A model generated the notes under the pieces. The model was not told where the DNA came from and ran no database searches. It was given only the letters and a program-made list of their open reading frames with translations. Position numbers and translations under genes: made by a program. A stretch of 64,000 bases of DNA from Helicobacter pylori NCTC 11637 = CCUG 17874 = ATCC 43504 = JCM 12093 (GTDB lineage Bacteria; Campylobacterota; Campylobacteria; Campylobacterales; Helicobacteraceae). Positions 52,995 through 62,995 of this stretch are shown in pieces (within the stretch, counting starts at the first letter, position 1; every line of letters starts with the position of its first letter). The stretch is from NCBI RefSeq assembly GCF_900478295.1, contig NZ_LS483488.1, positions 558,001 through 622,000 on the forward strand, read 5' to 3'.

Positions 52995-54134
52995 ATGCCT
53001 GTTATAAGAGTTTTAGTAATGCTTGCAACAATGATGATGAAATTAGTAAAAACGGCAAAAGAAAAGAAAGTTTTTAAAAATGTGGGAATGTCTATAATGG
53101 GGATTGCTTTTTGGGAAGCGATAAAAGACTCAATAAAAAAACAAGTTAAAAAAAGCGATTGGATATGCGGGAATGTTAAGACTGCGGATGATTATTTAAA
53201 AACGCATCCTAACTCATGGTTTAATTCAGCAATAGGTGTAGCAACGATAACAACCATGCTTATGAATGTGTGTTTTGCTGATGACCAATCCAAAAAAGAA
53301 GTGGCTGAAACTCAAAAGGAAGCTGAAAACGCTAGGGATAGAGCGAACAAGAGTGGGATAGAACTGGAACAAAAACAACAAAAGACAGAACAAGAAAAAC
53401 AAAAGACAGAACAAGAAAAACAAAAGACAGAACAAGAAAAACAAAAGACAGAACAAGAAAAACAAAAGACAGAACAAGAAAAACAAAAAGCAAATAAGAG
53501 TGAGATAGAGTTAGAACAGCAAAAACAAAAGACAATTAATACACAAAGAGATTTGATTAAAGAACAGAAAGATTTCATTAAAGAAACAGAACAAAATTGC
53601 CAAGAAAAACATGGTCAATTGTTTATTAAAAAAGCAAGAATTAAGACCGGTATTACTACTGGCATTGCTATAGAAATAGAAGCTGAATGCAAAACCCCTA
53701 AACCTGCAAAAACCAATCAAACCCCTATCCAGCCAAAACACCTCCCAAACTCTAAACAACCCCACTCTCAAAGAGGATCAAAAGTGCAAGAGCTTATCGC
53801 TTATTTGCAAAAAGAGCTAGAATCTCTGCCCTATTCTCAAAAAGCTATCGCTAAACAAGTGGATTTTTATAAACCAAGTTCTATCGCTTATTTAGAACTA
53901 GATCCTAGAGATTTTAAGGTTACAGAAGAATGGCAAAAAGAAAATCTAAAAATACGCTCTAAAGCTCAAGCTAAAATGCTTGAAATGAGAAACCCACAAG
54001 CCCACCTTCCAACCTCTCAAAGCCTTTTGTTCGTTCAAAAAATATTTGCTGATGTTAATAAAGAAATAGAAGCGGTTGCTAATACTGAAAAGAAAGCAGA
54101 AAAAGCGGGTTATGGTTATAGTAAAAGGATGTAG
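52995..54134 (+). CDS. Unknown coiled-coil membrane protein, twin gene 2
   Basis: This 379-residue protein (HP1187 by position) shares an identical C-terminal part with twin gene 1 but has an unrelated N-terminal part. That part begins with a hydrophobic stretch (MPVIRVLVMLATMMMKL), a basic region, and a second hydrophobic segment near residues 76-93 (AIGVATITTMLMNVCFA). Five KTEQEKQ heptads follow, encoded by a perfect 21-bp tandem repeat, then NKSEIELEQQ and the shared domain. Topology resembles its twin: cytosolic head, one or two spans, exported coiled coil. The function is unknown. Confidence 0.75.
   Translation: MPVIRVLVMLATMMMKLVKTAKEKKVFKNVGMSIMGIAFWEAIKDSIKKQVKKSDWICGNVKTADDYLKTHPNSWFNSAIGVATITTMLMNVCFADDQSKKEVAETQKEAENARDRANKSGIELEQKQQKTEQEKQKTEQEKQKTEQEKQKTEQEKQKTEQEKQKANKSEIELEQQKQKTINTQRDLIKEQKDFIKETEQNCQEKHGQLFIKKARIKTGITTGIAIEIEAECKTPKPAKTNQTPIQPKHLPNSKQPHSQRGSKVQELIAYLQKELESLPYSQKAIAKQVDFYKPSSIAYLELDPRDFKVTEEWQKENLKIRSKAQAKMLEMRNPQAHLPTSQSLLFVQKIFADVNKEIEAVANTEKKAEKAGYGYSKRM
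53379..53483. repeat. 21-bp coding tandem repeat, 5 copies
   Basis: Units begin at 53379, 53400, 53421, 53442 and 53463 and encode the heptad KTEQEKQ. A heptad matches the period of a coiled coil, so copy change lengthens or shortens the rod in frame. The twin gene has only scattered units. Confidence 0.92.
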
Positions 54135-54145
54135 GCATAAGAAAA
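53462..54145. repeat. Identical 3' half, copy 2 (pairs with 52044-52727)
   Basis: This is the partner of the block at 52044-52727. The opposite-strand 86-codon open frames inside each copy are also identical, which confirms base-level identity. Recombination between the copies would delete one gene. Confidence 0.9.
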
Positions 54146-54331
54146 TAAGAATACCATAAAATCGTTTTTAGCTTATTTGTGGTATTTTAAAGACTCTATA
54201 TTACCCAATTAGAACAGAGCCTTTTTTAAACTCCTTAGTATGAATCCCAATCGTCTTTAGCGTTTGAGCGTTTCACAAAATACAAGCGGTTGCAATTTTT
54301 AGCGGTGTTTTATGAAGAATGATTTTTACCT

Positions 54332-54360
54332 CCCTCTTTTAAAAGAGGGGGTTTTAATTT
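54332..54360 (+). terminator. Terminator between twin gene 2 and carbonic anhydrase
   Basis: A perfect 9-bp stem CCCTCTTTT / AAAAGAGGG (54332-54349) is followed on the plus strand by GGTTTTAATTTT. It lies in the convergent gap, about 200 bases after twin gene 2. The minus-strand tail is poor. Confidence 0.65.
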
Positions 54361-54370
54361 TAGCGGATCT

Positions 54371-55126
<756 letters not shown>

Positions 55127-55338
55127 TTATTTTAAAATTCTAAAATATTAAAAAGCAATTAATTCTAGCGCTTAATCAACAATGACCGCAGTTACAAAAA
55201 ACAGATTGGTTAAAAGTTGGAAATGGTTTTAAATTCTGTTTTATATGGTAACAACTCTATTAAATTTTAATGCGCCTATGGAGCGGAAATATTTGTTTTA
55301 ACCAGTTCCCAATTTACAAGCGGTTAAAATTTTTGTCT

Positions 55339-55344
55339 TATACT
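55339..55344 (+). promoter_or_regulatory. -10 box of the SotB-like transporter
   Basis: TATACT lies 44 bases before the ATG at 55388 in the divergent gap with carbonic anhydrase. The ribosome site is weak (no clear AGG within 12 bases). Confidence 0.4.
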
Positions 55345-55387
55345 CCAAGCTTTCAAATGGAATAAAATTTAACCCCTTAAGATTTAA

Positions 55388-56563
55388 ATGATGATAACCA
55401 AACAATCGTATCAAAGATTCGCCTTAATGCGGGTTTTTGTGTTTTCGCTTTCGGCGTTTATTTTTAACACCACGGAGTTTGTCCCTGTCGCGCTTCTGTC
55501 AGATATTGCGAAAAGCTTTGAAATGGAGAGCGCAACAGTGGGGCTTATGATCACTGCTTATGCATGGGTGGTGTCTCTTGGCTCATTGCCTTTGATGCTG
55601 CTTAGCGCTAAAATTGAAAGGAAACGCTTATTGCTTTTTCTTTTCGCCCTTTTTATTCTCAGCCATATCCTTTCAGCGTTAGCGTGGGATTTTTGGGTGC
55701 TACTCCTTTCTCGTATGGGTATCGCTTTTGCCCACTCTATTTTTTGGTCCATCACGGCTTCTTTAGTCATTCGTGTCGCGCCAAGAAACAAAAAACAACA
55801 GGCCTTAGGGCTGTTAGCGTTAGGGAGTTCGTTAGCGATGATTTTAGGGTTGCCGCTTGGGAGGATCATTGGGCAAATTCTAGATTGGCGATCCACTTTT
55901 GGCGTGATCGGGGGCGTTGCGACTCTTATAATGCTACTTATGTGGAAATTGCTCCCGCATTTACCCAGTAGAAACGCAGGCACGCTCGCAAGTGTCCCTA
56001 TATTAATGAAACGCCCGCTGTTAATGGGGATTTATTTGCTTGTGATCATGGTCATCTCTGGGCATTTCACCACTTATAGCTATATTGAGCCTTTTATCAT
56101 TCAAATCAGCCAATTTTCTCCTGACATTACGACGCTAATGTTGTTTGTTTTTGGGTTAGCGGGCGTGGCGGGGAGTTTTTTATTCGGCCGTTTGTATGCG
56201 AAAAATTCAAGAAAATTTATCGCTTTTGCGATGATTTTAGTCATTTGCCCGCAACTCTTGCTTTTTGTGTTTAAAAACTTGGAGTGGGTGGTTTTCTTGC
56301 AAATTTTCTTGTGGGGGATTGGGATCACTTCGCTTGGGATTTCCTTGCAAATGAGGGTGTTGCAGCTTGCGCCGGATGCCACGGATGTCGCGAGTGCGAT
56401 TTACTCAGGGAGCTATAATGTGGGGATTGGATCAGGTGCGTTGTTTGGCAGTATTGTGATCCACCAATTAGGGCTAGGGTATATTGGCTTTGTGGGTGGG
56501 GCTTTAGGTTTGTTGGCGCTGTTTTGGCTTAGATTCATTACGATCAAGTTTAAAAAAACATAA
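55388..56563 (+). CDS. sotB: MFS sugar-efflux-type transporter (SotB-like)
   Basis: The 391-residue protein has about twelve membrane segments. Early motifs FNTTEFVPVALLSDIA and SLPLMLLSAKIERKRLL (MFS motif A position), then LSRMGIAFAHSIFWSITASL, match the SotB/AraJ drug:H+ antiporter-1 group. E. coli SotB exports arabinose and IPTG; the substrate in Helicobacter is unknown. Start ATG 55388; an adjacent ATG at 55391 is equally possible. Confidence 0.88.
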   Translation: MMITKQSYQRFALMRVFVFSLSAFIFNTTEFVPVALLSDIAKSFEMESATVGLMITAYAWVVSLGSLPLMLLSAKIERKRLLLFLFALFILSHILSALAWDFWVLLLSRMGIAFAHSIFWSITASLVIRVAPRNKKQQALGLLALGSSLAMILGLPLGRIIGQILDWRSTFGVIGGVATLIMLLMWKLLPHLPSRNAGTLASVPILMKRPLLMGIYLLVIMVISGHFTTYSYIEPFIIQISQFSPDITTLMLFVFGLAGVAGSFLFGRLYAKNSRKFIAFAMILVICPQLLLFVFKNLEWVVFLQIFLWGIGITSLGISLQMRVLQLAPDATDVASAIYSGSYNVGIGSGALFGSIVIHQLGLGYIGFVGGALGLLALFWLRFITIKFKKT

Positions 56564-56722
56564 AGAGCGTTAAAAGGATTAACCCAATAAAGGAAATCCC
56601 TTTCGCGCTAAAAACCATTTTTTAATGATACCGCTTAATAACCGCGCTAACGGGTAGATTGCCTCTCTTTTTATGTTAAAATAGAAAAATTTGTCATAAA
56701 TTTTAGGTGGTGTGTGGTTTAA

Positions 56723-58102
56723 ATGCTAAAAAAAAAGATTGATTTGCATAAAGATTCTATCAGGAAGCTCTTTTTTTATTATTTTATCCCTTTAGCTTTT
56801 TCTATGATTTCACTTTCCACTTACTCTATGATAGATGGCATGTTTGTGGGCAAGAAACTGGGTAAAGAAGCTATCGCTGCGGTCAATATCGCATGGCCTA
56901 TTTTTCCAGGGCTCATTGCGTATGAATTGCTTTTTGGTTTTGGGGCAGCGAGTATTGTGGGGTATTTTTTGGGTCAAAATAAAACCCATAGGGCTAGGCT
57001 TGTGTTTAGCAGCGTGTTTTATTTTGTCGCTATAAGCGCCTTTATTTTGAGCATGGCGTTATTGCCGTTTAGCGAAACTATCGCACGCCTTTTTGGGAGC
57101 AATGACGCTTTATTGAGCATGTCCAAACGCTACATTGAAATCATTTTAATGGGTGCGGTTTTTATGGTTTTGCACCCTTTGGCGGATGTTTTTGTGGTGA
57201 ATGACAAACGCCCCATTTTAGCGATGGTAGCGATGCTGGTTGGCTCGTTAGCGAATATCTTTTTCAACTACTTGTTTATTTTTGTTTTGGAAGTGGGGGT
57301 TCAAGGCAGCGCAATAGCCACCGTGATAGGGCATGCGATAGGGGTTTTAGTCTTAATGCAGCATTTTTGGCGCAAAAAAGGGCAATTGTATTTCATCAAA
57401 CGATTTTCCTTGTCTTCAGTCATTTCTTCAGCTAAAAGCGGCGTGCCTCAAAGCACGGCAGAATTTAGCGCTTCTATTATGATTTTGTTGTTTAATACCG
57501 CTATCATGCACACTGCAGGGGAAAGGTTTGTGAGCGTGTATGGGATCGTTATGTATAATGCGGTGATCTTTTTTACGACTTTGTTTGCGATTTCTCAAGG
57601 CATCCAACCGATTGCGAGCTTTAGCTATGGGGCTAGAAATTTAGAGCGCGTGAAAGAGGTGTTTATTTTTGGTTTGAAAGCAGCGTTTTGTATAGGGGTT
57701 GTTTTCTATGGTGCTTATTATTTCTTAGATGAATTTTTAATCAAGCTCTATTTACAGCCAAGCGAACAAGACCCCCTTTTTATGCAAGAGACTAAAAGAG
57801 CGATGAATATTTATTATGTTGGCTATGTTTTTTTAGGCATGACTTTGTTGTGCGCGGTGTTTTTCCAATCCATCCAACGCGCTAAAAGTTCGTTTATCAT
57901 CACCCTTTCGCACACGCTGGGGTTTATCGTTATTCTATTGCCGATCTTAAGTCATTTCTATGGGATTAATGGCGTTTGGGTAACTTACCCTATCGCGCAA
58001 TTTTTAGCGTTTTTAGTAGCGTTAGGGGTAACTTATTACGAAATCAAAAAAGGGGTTTTTACCACTTATAAAGAGAAAAACCCTATCGCTGTGAAAACTT
58101 AA
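56723..58102 (+). CDS. MATE-family multidrug/Na+ antiporter
   Basis: The 459-residue protein has twelve membrane segments in two MatE halves. Signature stretches include YSMIDGMFVGKKLGKEAIAAVNIAWP, LLFGFGAASIVGYFLGQ and, in the second half, SGVPQSTAEFSASI and AISQGIQPIASFSYGA. Such transporters export cationic drugs using Na+ or H+. Codons 3-5 form an A9 tract (56728-56736) right after the start codon, a possible slippage site. The ribosome site AGGTGG is distant. Confidence 0.9.
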   Translation: MLKKKIDLHKDSIRKLFFYYFIPLAFSMISLSTYSMIDGMFVGKKLGKEAIAAVNIAWPIFPGLIAYELLFGFGAASIVGYFLGQNKTHRARLVFSSVFYFVAISAFILSMALLPFSETIARLFGSNDALLSMSKRYIEIILMGAVFMVLHPLADVFVVNDKRPILAMVAMLVGSLANIFFNYLFIFVLEVGVQGSAIATVIGHAIGVLVLMQHFWRKKGQLYFIKRFSLSSVISSAKSGVPQSTAEFSASIMILLFNTAIMHTAGERFVSVYGIVMYNAVIFFTTLFAISQGIQPIASFSYGARNLERVKEVFIFGLKAAFCIGVVFYGAYYFLDEFLIKLYLQPSEQDPLFMQETKRAMNIYYVGYVFLGMTLLCAVFFQSIQRAKSSFIITLSHTLGFIVILLPILSHFYGINGVWVTYPIAQFLAFLVALGVTYYEIKKGVFTTYKEKNPIAVKT

Positions 58103-58127
58103 CCAATAAATAAGGTAAAATTAAGAC

Positions 58128-59279
58128 ATGCATGCAGAATTTTTCACTTTCGCGCTCATCATGCTTTTAATTGTGATGGCCCCTTATATGTCTAGAATCT
58201 CTCGTTTGCCTATCACGGTTGTGGAGATTTTATTTGGATCTGTTGGGGCGTATGTGGGTTTTATTGAGTCTACTAAGGGCTTTGAAATCATGTCTGAGAT
58301 TGGCTTTTTATTTTTAATGTTTTTATGCGGTTTGGAAGTGGAGATTTATTTGTTTAAAAAATTAGGGGTTTCTCTTTTAAAACGCATTTTTGCTTATCTG
58401 TTGATTTTATACACGCTTTCGTTCATCCTTACTTTTAGCCTTAATTTAGAGCCTATTTTCATGGTGATTTTCCCCATTATTAGTTTGGGCATGATCATGA
58501 CTTTAGTCAAAGATTATCGTAAAGAGATTTTGTGGCTTGATTTGGTTTTAAAAGTGGGCGTTATTGGGGAGTTGTTAAGCATTTTTGGTTTGGTGGTCGT
58601 GGATGGGGTGTATTCGCATGGCTTGGGCATGGATTTGATTAAAGATTTAGGCATTCTCATTGTTTTTTTAATCTTAATTATCGTGGCGTTTCAAATCTTT
58701 AAGACTTTGTTTTGGTGGTTCCCGCATTTAAAGCTTTTTGTGATGCCTAAAAGCAGTCAGTTCAACCAAGACGTGCGTTTTTCGCTCATGCTCTTTTTTT
58801 CACTGGTTGCGATCGTGGTGTGGCTCAAAATAGAAATGGTTTTAGGGGCGTTTTTGGCGGGGTTAGTCGTTTCTACTTTTTTCCCTCATAAATCAGAGCT
58901 GATCCACAAGCTCAATGATGTGGGTTTTGGGTTTTTTGTGCCTTTGTTTTTCATCCATGTAGGCTCTACTTTAGACTTAAAATTAGTGTTTTTAAACCCG
59001 CATTTGATCCTTCAAGGGATATTGATTGTCATAGCGATGTTGAGTTTGCACTTGATCACTTCAACCTTATTGTGGCGCAAATACTTTAAAGAAGCCAAGC
59101 ATTTATTTTCATTCGCTTTAGGGGCTTCTATGCCTTTAACTTTTTTAGTAACCACCGCAGCGGTAGGCTTAAAAGCGCAAGCGATCTCACAAAACACCTA
59201 CTACGCATTGCTCATGGCGGCTATTTTTGAAGGGGTATTATTCACGATTGCGATTAAAATGCTCAACAAAAAAGCTTGA
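58128..59279 (+). CDS. CPA2-family Na+(K+)/H+ antiporter
   Basis: The 383-residue protein has about eleven to twelve membrane segments and no cytosolic nucleotide-binding domain. Features include RLPITVVEILFGSVGAYVGF, LFLMFLCGLEVEIYLFKK (the GLExD-like motif), VLGAFLAGLVVSTF and HKLNDVGFGFFVPLFFIHVGSTLD. These are typical KefB/NapA-type exchangers. It starts 25 bases after the MATE gene, so the two may form one unit. The transported ion is not certain. Confidence 0.9.
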   Translation: MHAEFFTFALIMLLIVMAPYMSRISRLPITVVEILFGSVGAYVGFIESTKGFEIMSEIGFLFLMFLCGLEVEIYLFKKLGVSLLKRIFAYLLILYTLSFILTFSLNLEPIFMVIFPIISLGMIMTLVKDYRKEILWLDLVLKVGVIGELLSIFGLVVVDGVYSHGLGMDLIKDLGILIVFLILIIVAFQIFKTLFWWFPHLKLFVMPKSSQFNQDVRFSLMLFFSLVAIVVWLKIEMVLGAFLAGLVVSTFFPHKSELIHKLNDVGFGFFVPLFFIHVGSTLDLKLVFLNPHLILQGILIVIAMLSLHLITSTLLWRKYFKEAKHLFSFALGASMPLTFLVTTAAVGLKAQAISQNTYYALLMAAIFEGVLFTIAIKMLNKKA

Positions 59280-59288
59280 ATGAAAGCT

Positions 59289-60050
59289 TTAAGCGTCTAA
59301 ATATTTAGAGTCGCTAAAGCTGTTTGCTTGAACATTATTAAACGCGTTTTCTAAGCTGTCAAAGAAATGAGGGTGCAAGTTTTGCATTTCTTTTAAGAAA
59401 TTTTTAGTGGCTAATCGCGCGATAGGGGGCTTATCAGAGGCGGGCTGTTTGGCCGGACAATTGCAATCAGGGGCGACTGGGATATTTTGAGAAGTGACAA
59501 AATGAATGCTGCTGGCTTCTCGAACCTTAATCAAAGGGCGGATCACCAACAAGCCGTTTTCAGCCCTATAAATGGGGGGCATGCTCCTCAAACTCCCGTT
59601 ATAAGTGAAATTCATAAAAAAGCTCTCTACGGCGTCATCTAAATGGTGTGCGATAGCGACTTTATTATAGCCTTCTTCTAAAGCTTTAGAATACAAAGTT
59701 CCTCTCCTCAAACGAGAACAAAACGAACAAAACGAGCTTTTTTCACGGCGTTTTTCGTTGATCGTGGCAGCGATTTGGGTGTAAATGATCTCATGCTCAA
59801 TGCCTTGATCTTGGCACAAATCGCTCAACCATTTCAAATCTTCGCCCAAACCATAATGCACGGTAACCGCTTTAAAATCAAATTTGAAAGGGGCATGTTT
59901 TTGCATCCTGGCTAAGATGCAAGCGAGCATGATAGAATCCTTGCCCCCACTCAATCCTAATAAGATTTTATCGCCTTCTTCTATGAGTTTGTAAGTAGCG
60001 TTAGTCTTGCCCACAATGTGTAAGACTTTTTTGGAAATTTCATAGGCCAT
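59289..60050 (-). CDS. ttcA: tRNA 2-thiocytidine synthetase TtcA
   Basis: TtcA thiolates C32 of certain tRNAs. The 253-residue protein has the PP-loop LLGLSGGKDS (residues about 30-39), the CSFCSRLRRGTLY site with the CxxC iron-sulfur ligands, AHHLDDAVESFF, and a further CNC near residue 198. TilS is excluded by the CxxC-SRLRRG motif and the lack of its C-terminal domains. It is 18 bases downstream of the MFS gene on the same strand. Confidence 0.92.
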   Translation of the reverse strand: MAYEISKKVLHIVGKTNATYKLIEEGDKILLGLSGGKDSIMLACILARMQKHAPFKFDFKAVTVHYGLGEDLKWLSDLCQDQGIEHEIIYTQIAATINEKRREKSSFCSFCSRLRRGTLYSKALEEGYNKVAIAHHLDDAVESFFMNFTYNGSLRSMPPIYRAENGLLVIRPLIKVREASSIHFVTSQNIPVAPDCNCPAKQPASDKPPIARLATKNFLKEMQNLHPHFFDSLENAFNNVQANSFSDSKYLDA

Positions 60051-60068
60051 TTTTGATCCTTGATTGTT

Positions 60069-61400
60069 TTATTTTCTAAAGTTTTGCGCTAAGCGAATGA
60101 TTTCTTCTTCGCTAATGTGATCGGAATTATATTTCACAATAATGATTTCTTCGCTAATATTAACATACCATTCAATGATTTTGTCCCTTAAAGTTTCAAA
60201 TTGTTCCTCATTGTAAGCGTCTAAGGGGAAATAGACATTTTTTTGCTTGGAAGGGTTATTGAGCAAAAAGAGCGATAGTCCCCAAATAAGCCCTAAAGCT
60301 ACAATGATTAAGCTTGTGTTAGAAACGCCTAAATGATGGTAGCTTAACCCCCCGCTCACGCCCCCAACAAAGCTCCCTAAATAGCCAAAAGTAGTGAATT
60401 GCCCTAAAACCTTGCCTTTTTCATTTGCTCTGGCGAATTTGGACGCTAAAGATTGCATGATAGGCTCTAAGGTGGCAAAGCCAATAAAGAAAAACGCCAC
60501 CCCAAGAATAAAGAGCCATAAATGTTTTCCTAAAAAGCTAGAGTCGGCTAAAAACAAGCACAAATAACTCACAATAAACAACAATACGCCAGAAAGCATC
60601 ACCCCTTTAGGCTTGTTGTATTTTTCAGCCATAACGCTCGCTATTCCCATGCTTAAAACCCCTAATAAGGCTCCAGGCACATACACCAAGATCAAAAAGC
60701 TTTCATCTTTATAAAATTCATTCACTAAGGCTAAAGGGATCAGCACAAAAATAAGCGTCATGAACGCTTTTTCAAAAAAAGAGCTTAGATACAAAAGATA
60801 TAAGGCTTTAGAGTTGGGTTGATAAGCTTTTATGTTTTTGATCTGGTAAGAAATTTTAGGGGCGTCTTTGACTTTTAAAAGCATCAATAAACTCAATAAA
60901 GTTAAGATCGCCGTGAGTAAAAAGAGCCATTTTGCCCCCCCAAAAAACGCCACAACCCCAGGGCCTATCGCCATGCTTATAGTGAAGCTAATGAAAATAA
61001 ACGCTCCCATGATGGCCATCGCTTTGGTGCGCTCTTCTTCTTTCACTTCATCAGCTACCATCGCACTAACAACCCCCCCTAAAGCCCCCATGCCTTGAAT
61101 GAAGCGCCCTATAACGAGCCAAACAATATCATTCGCTATAAAGCATACTAACGAGCCAGCTAAAAACAACAGCAAGCACACCATAACCACCACTTTACGG
61201 CCTATCTTATCGCTAAGAATGCCCATGGGGGTTTGAAAAACAATTTGCGTAAGATACGCTCCGCCCACAGCCAACCCCACGAGTAAGGGACTGCTTGAAT
61301 GGAAACTATCCGCATACAAACTAATGACCGGCAAAACAATAAAAAGCCCCAAAAACCGCAACGACGACACTAACGCTAATGGAAAAATTTTCTTAAACAT
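60069..61400 (-). CDS. MFS transporter with C-terminal cytosolic tail
   Basis: The 443-residue protein has twelve membrane segments. MFS motif A appears as GILSDKIGRKVVVM near residues 59-72, and IGRFIQGMGALGGVVSAMVAD is the next conserved segment. About 55 residues after the last span form a charged tail (FPLDAYNEEQFETLRDKI and onward), somewhat like the extra domain of YajR-type transporters. The substrate is unknown. It shares a transcript with ttcA. Confidence 0.9.
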   Translation of the reverse strand: MFKKIFPLALVSSLRFLGLFIVLPVISLYADSFHSSSPLLVGLAVGGAYLTQIVFQTPMGILSDKIGRKVVVMVCLLLFLAGSLVCFIANDIVWLVIGRFIQGMGALGGVVSAMVADEVKEEERTKAMAIMGAFIFISFTISMAIGPGVVAFFGGAKWLFLLTAILTLLSLLMLLKVKDAPKISYQIKNIKAYQPNSKALYLLYLSSFFEKAFMTLIFVLIPLALVNEFYKDESFLILVYVPGALLGVLSMGIASVMAEKYNKPKGVMLSGVLLFIVSYLCLFLADSSFLGKHLWLFILGVAFFFIGFATLEPIMQSLASKFARANEKGKVLGQFTTFGYLGSFVGGVSGGLSYHHLGVSNTSLIIVALGLIWGLSLFLLNNPSKQKNVYFPLDAYNEEQFETLRDKIIEWYVNISEEIIIVKYNSDHISEEEIIRLAQNFRK

Positions 61401-61508
61401 GCGGGTTATTCTACAAGAAAATATCTAATTTTTATCATTAATTTAGGGAAGTAGGATTGATAATAAAAGTTTAATGTAATTTTAATGGAATTTTAAGAAA
61501 ATTTTTTG

Positions 61509-61514
61509 TATAAT
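61509..61514 (+). promoter_or_regulatory. -10 box of tRNA-Met
   Basis: TATAAT lies 32 bases before the tRNA. It sits in the divergent gap with the MFS gene. Confidence 0.6.
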
Positions 61515-61545
61515 CTCATTCTTTATTTTTTATAAAATCGCTTGT

Positions 61546-61623
61546 GTCAAGGTAGCTCAGCTGGTTTAGAGCGCTGGTCTCATAAGCCGGAGGTCGGGGG
61601 TTCAAGTCCCCCTCTTGACACCA
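61546..61623 (+). tRNA. tRNA-Met (anticodon CAT)
   Basis: Acceptor GTCAAGG / TCTTGAC (one G-T pair), anticodon stem CTGGT / GCCGG around CTCATAA (CAT), encoded CCA. A fully paired first position suggests elongator rather than initiator tRNA. tRNA-Ile with modified CAT is not excluded. Confidence 0.92.
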
Positions 61624-61727
61624 TGATTTGATTTAACCTCCATTTAATATCCGTTTAATCTTTTTTTTAGCAAACCTAAACTACAATAGCCTTGCATCTT
61701 TTAATTTCTTACATTAGGGATTTGACG

Positions 61728-62984
61728 ATGATTTTTAGCTCTCTTTTTAGTGTTGTAGGGATGGCGGTGCTTTTTCTTATTGCTTGGGTGTTTTCTGGCA
61801 ATAAAAGGGCTATTAATTATCGCACGATTGTCAGCGCCTTTGTGATTCAAGTGGCTTTAGGGGCGTTGGCTTTATATGTGCCTTTGGGTAGGGAAATGTT
61901 GCAAGGCTTAGCCAGCGGCATACAAAGCGTGATTTCTTACGGCTATGAGGGGGTGCGTTTTTTATTTGGCAATCTCGCTCCAAACGCTAAAGGCGATCAA
62001 GGGATAGGGGGGTTTATTTTTGCGATCAATGTTTTAGCGATCATTATCTTTTTTGCTAGCTTGATTTCACTTCTATATTATTTAAAAATCATGCCTTTAT
62101 TTATCAATCTCATCGGTGGGGCGTTGCAAAAATGCTTAGGCACTTCTAAAGCAGAAAGCATGAGCGCAGCGGCTAATATTTTTGTAGCGCACACAGAAGC
62201 GCCCTTAGTCATTAAACCTTATTTGAAAAGCATGAGCGATTCAGAGATTTTTGCGGTCATGTGCGTGGGCATGGCTAGCGTTGCGGGGCCTGTGTTAGCC
62301 GGGTATGCGAGCATGGGCATTCCTTTGCCTTATTTAATCGCCGCTTCGTTTATGTCCGCTCCTGGGGGTTTGTTGTTCGCTAAAATCATTTACCCGCAAA
62401 ACGAAGCCATTTCTAGCCATGCAGATGTTTCTGCAGAAAAACATGTCAATGCCATAGAAGCTATCGCTAATGGGGCAAGCACAGGGCTAAATTTAGCCTT
62501 GCATGTGGGAGCGATGCTTTTAGCCTTTGTGGGAATGCTCGCGCTCATTAACGGGCTTTTAGGGGTTGTAGGGGGGGTTTTAGGCATGGAACATTTGTCT
62601 TTAGGGTTGATTTTAGGCACGCTCTTAAAACCCTTAGCCTTTATGCTAGGCATTCCGTGGAGCCAGGCCGGGATTGCCGGAGAAATCATAGGCATTAAAA
62701 TCGCGCTCAATGAATTTGTGGGCTATATGCAATTTTTGCCTTATTTGGGCGATAACCCTCCTTTAGTTTTGAGCGAGAAAACTAAAGCGATCATCACTTT
62801 TGCGTTGTGCGGGTTTGCTAACTTAAGCTCAGTCGCTATGCTCATTGGAGGGCTTGGCAGTTTAGTGCCTAAAAAGAAGGATCTCATTATAAGGCTTGCT
62901 TTAAAAGCGGTGCTTGTAGGCACGCTTTCTAATTTCATGAGCGCGACTATCGCCGGGTTATTCATAGGGTTAAGCACCAATTAA
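61728..62984 (+). CDS. nupC: Concentrative nucleoside transporter NupC
   Basis: NupC imports nucleosides with H+ or Na+. The 418-residue CNT-family protein has an N-terminal three-helix part, a gate segment, and the motifs KAESMSAAANIFVAHTEAPLVIKPYL, ASVAGPVLAGYASMGIP and a second GEIIGIKIALNEFVGY. ATG 61728 follows AGGGA; the frame is open to 61692 but the family begins at MIFSSLFSVVGM. It is followed at 12 bases by deoB, forming a nucleoside uptake and breakdown unit. Confidence 0.95.
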   Translation: MIFSSLFSVVGMAVLFLIAWVFSGNKRAINYRTIVSAFVIQVALGALALYVPLGREMLQGLASGIQSVISYGYEGVRFLFGNLAPNAKGDQGIGGFIFAINVLAIIIFFASLISLLYYLKIMPLFINLIGGALQKCLGTSKAESMSAAANIFVAHTEAPLVIKPYLKSMSDSEIFAVMCVGMASVAGPVLAGYASMGIPLPYLIAASFMSAPGGLLFAKIIYPQNEAISSHADVSAEKHVNAIEAIANGASTGLNLALHVGAMLLAFVGMLALINGLLGVVGGVLGMEHLSLGLILGTLLKPLAFMLGIPWSQAGIAGEIIGIKIALNEFVGYMQFLPYLGDNPPLVLSEKTKAIITFALCGFANLSSVAMLIGGLGSLVPKKKDLIIRLALKAVLVGTLSNFMSATIAGLFIGLSTN

Positions 62985-62995
62985 AAGGACAAGGC

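Noticed and set aside
53226-53578. Long hydrophobic open frames on the minus strand (FLFCLLF-type repeats) opposite the twin gene repeat
   Set aside because: They are the antisense reading of the 21-bp coiled-coil repeat and have no ribosome site; the plus-strand genes explain the region.
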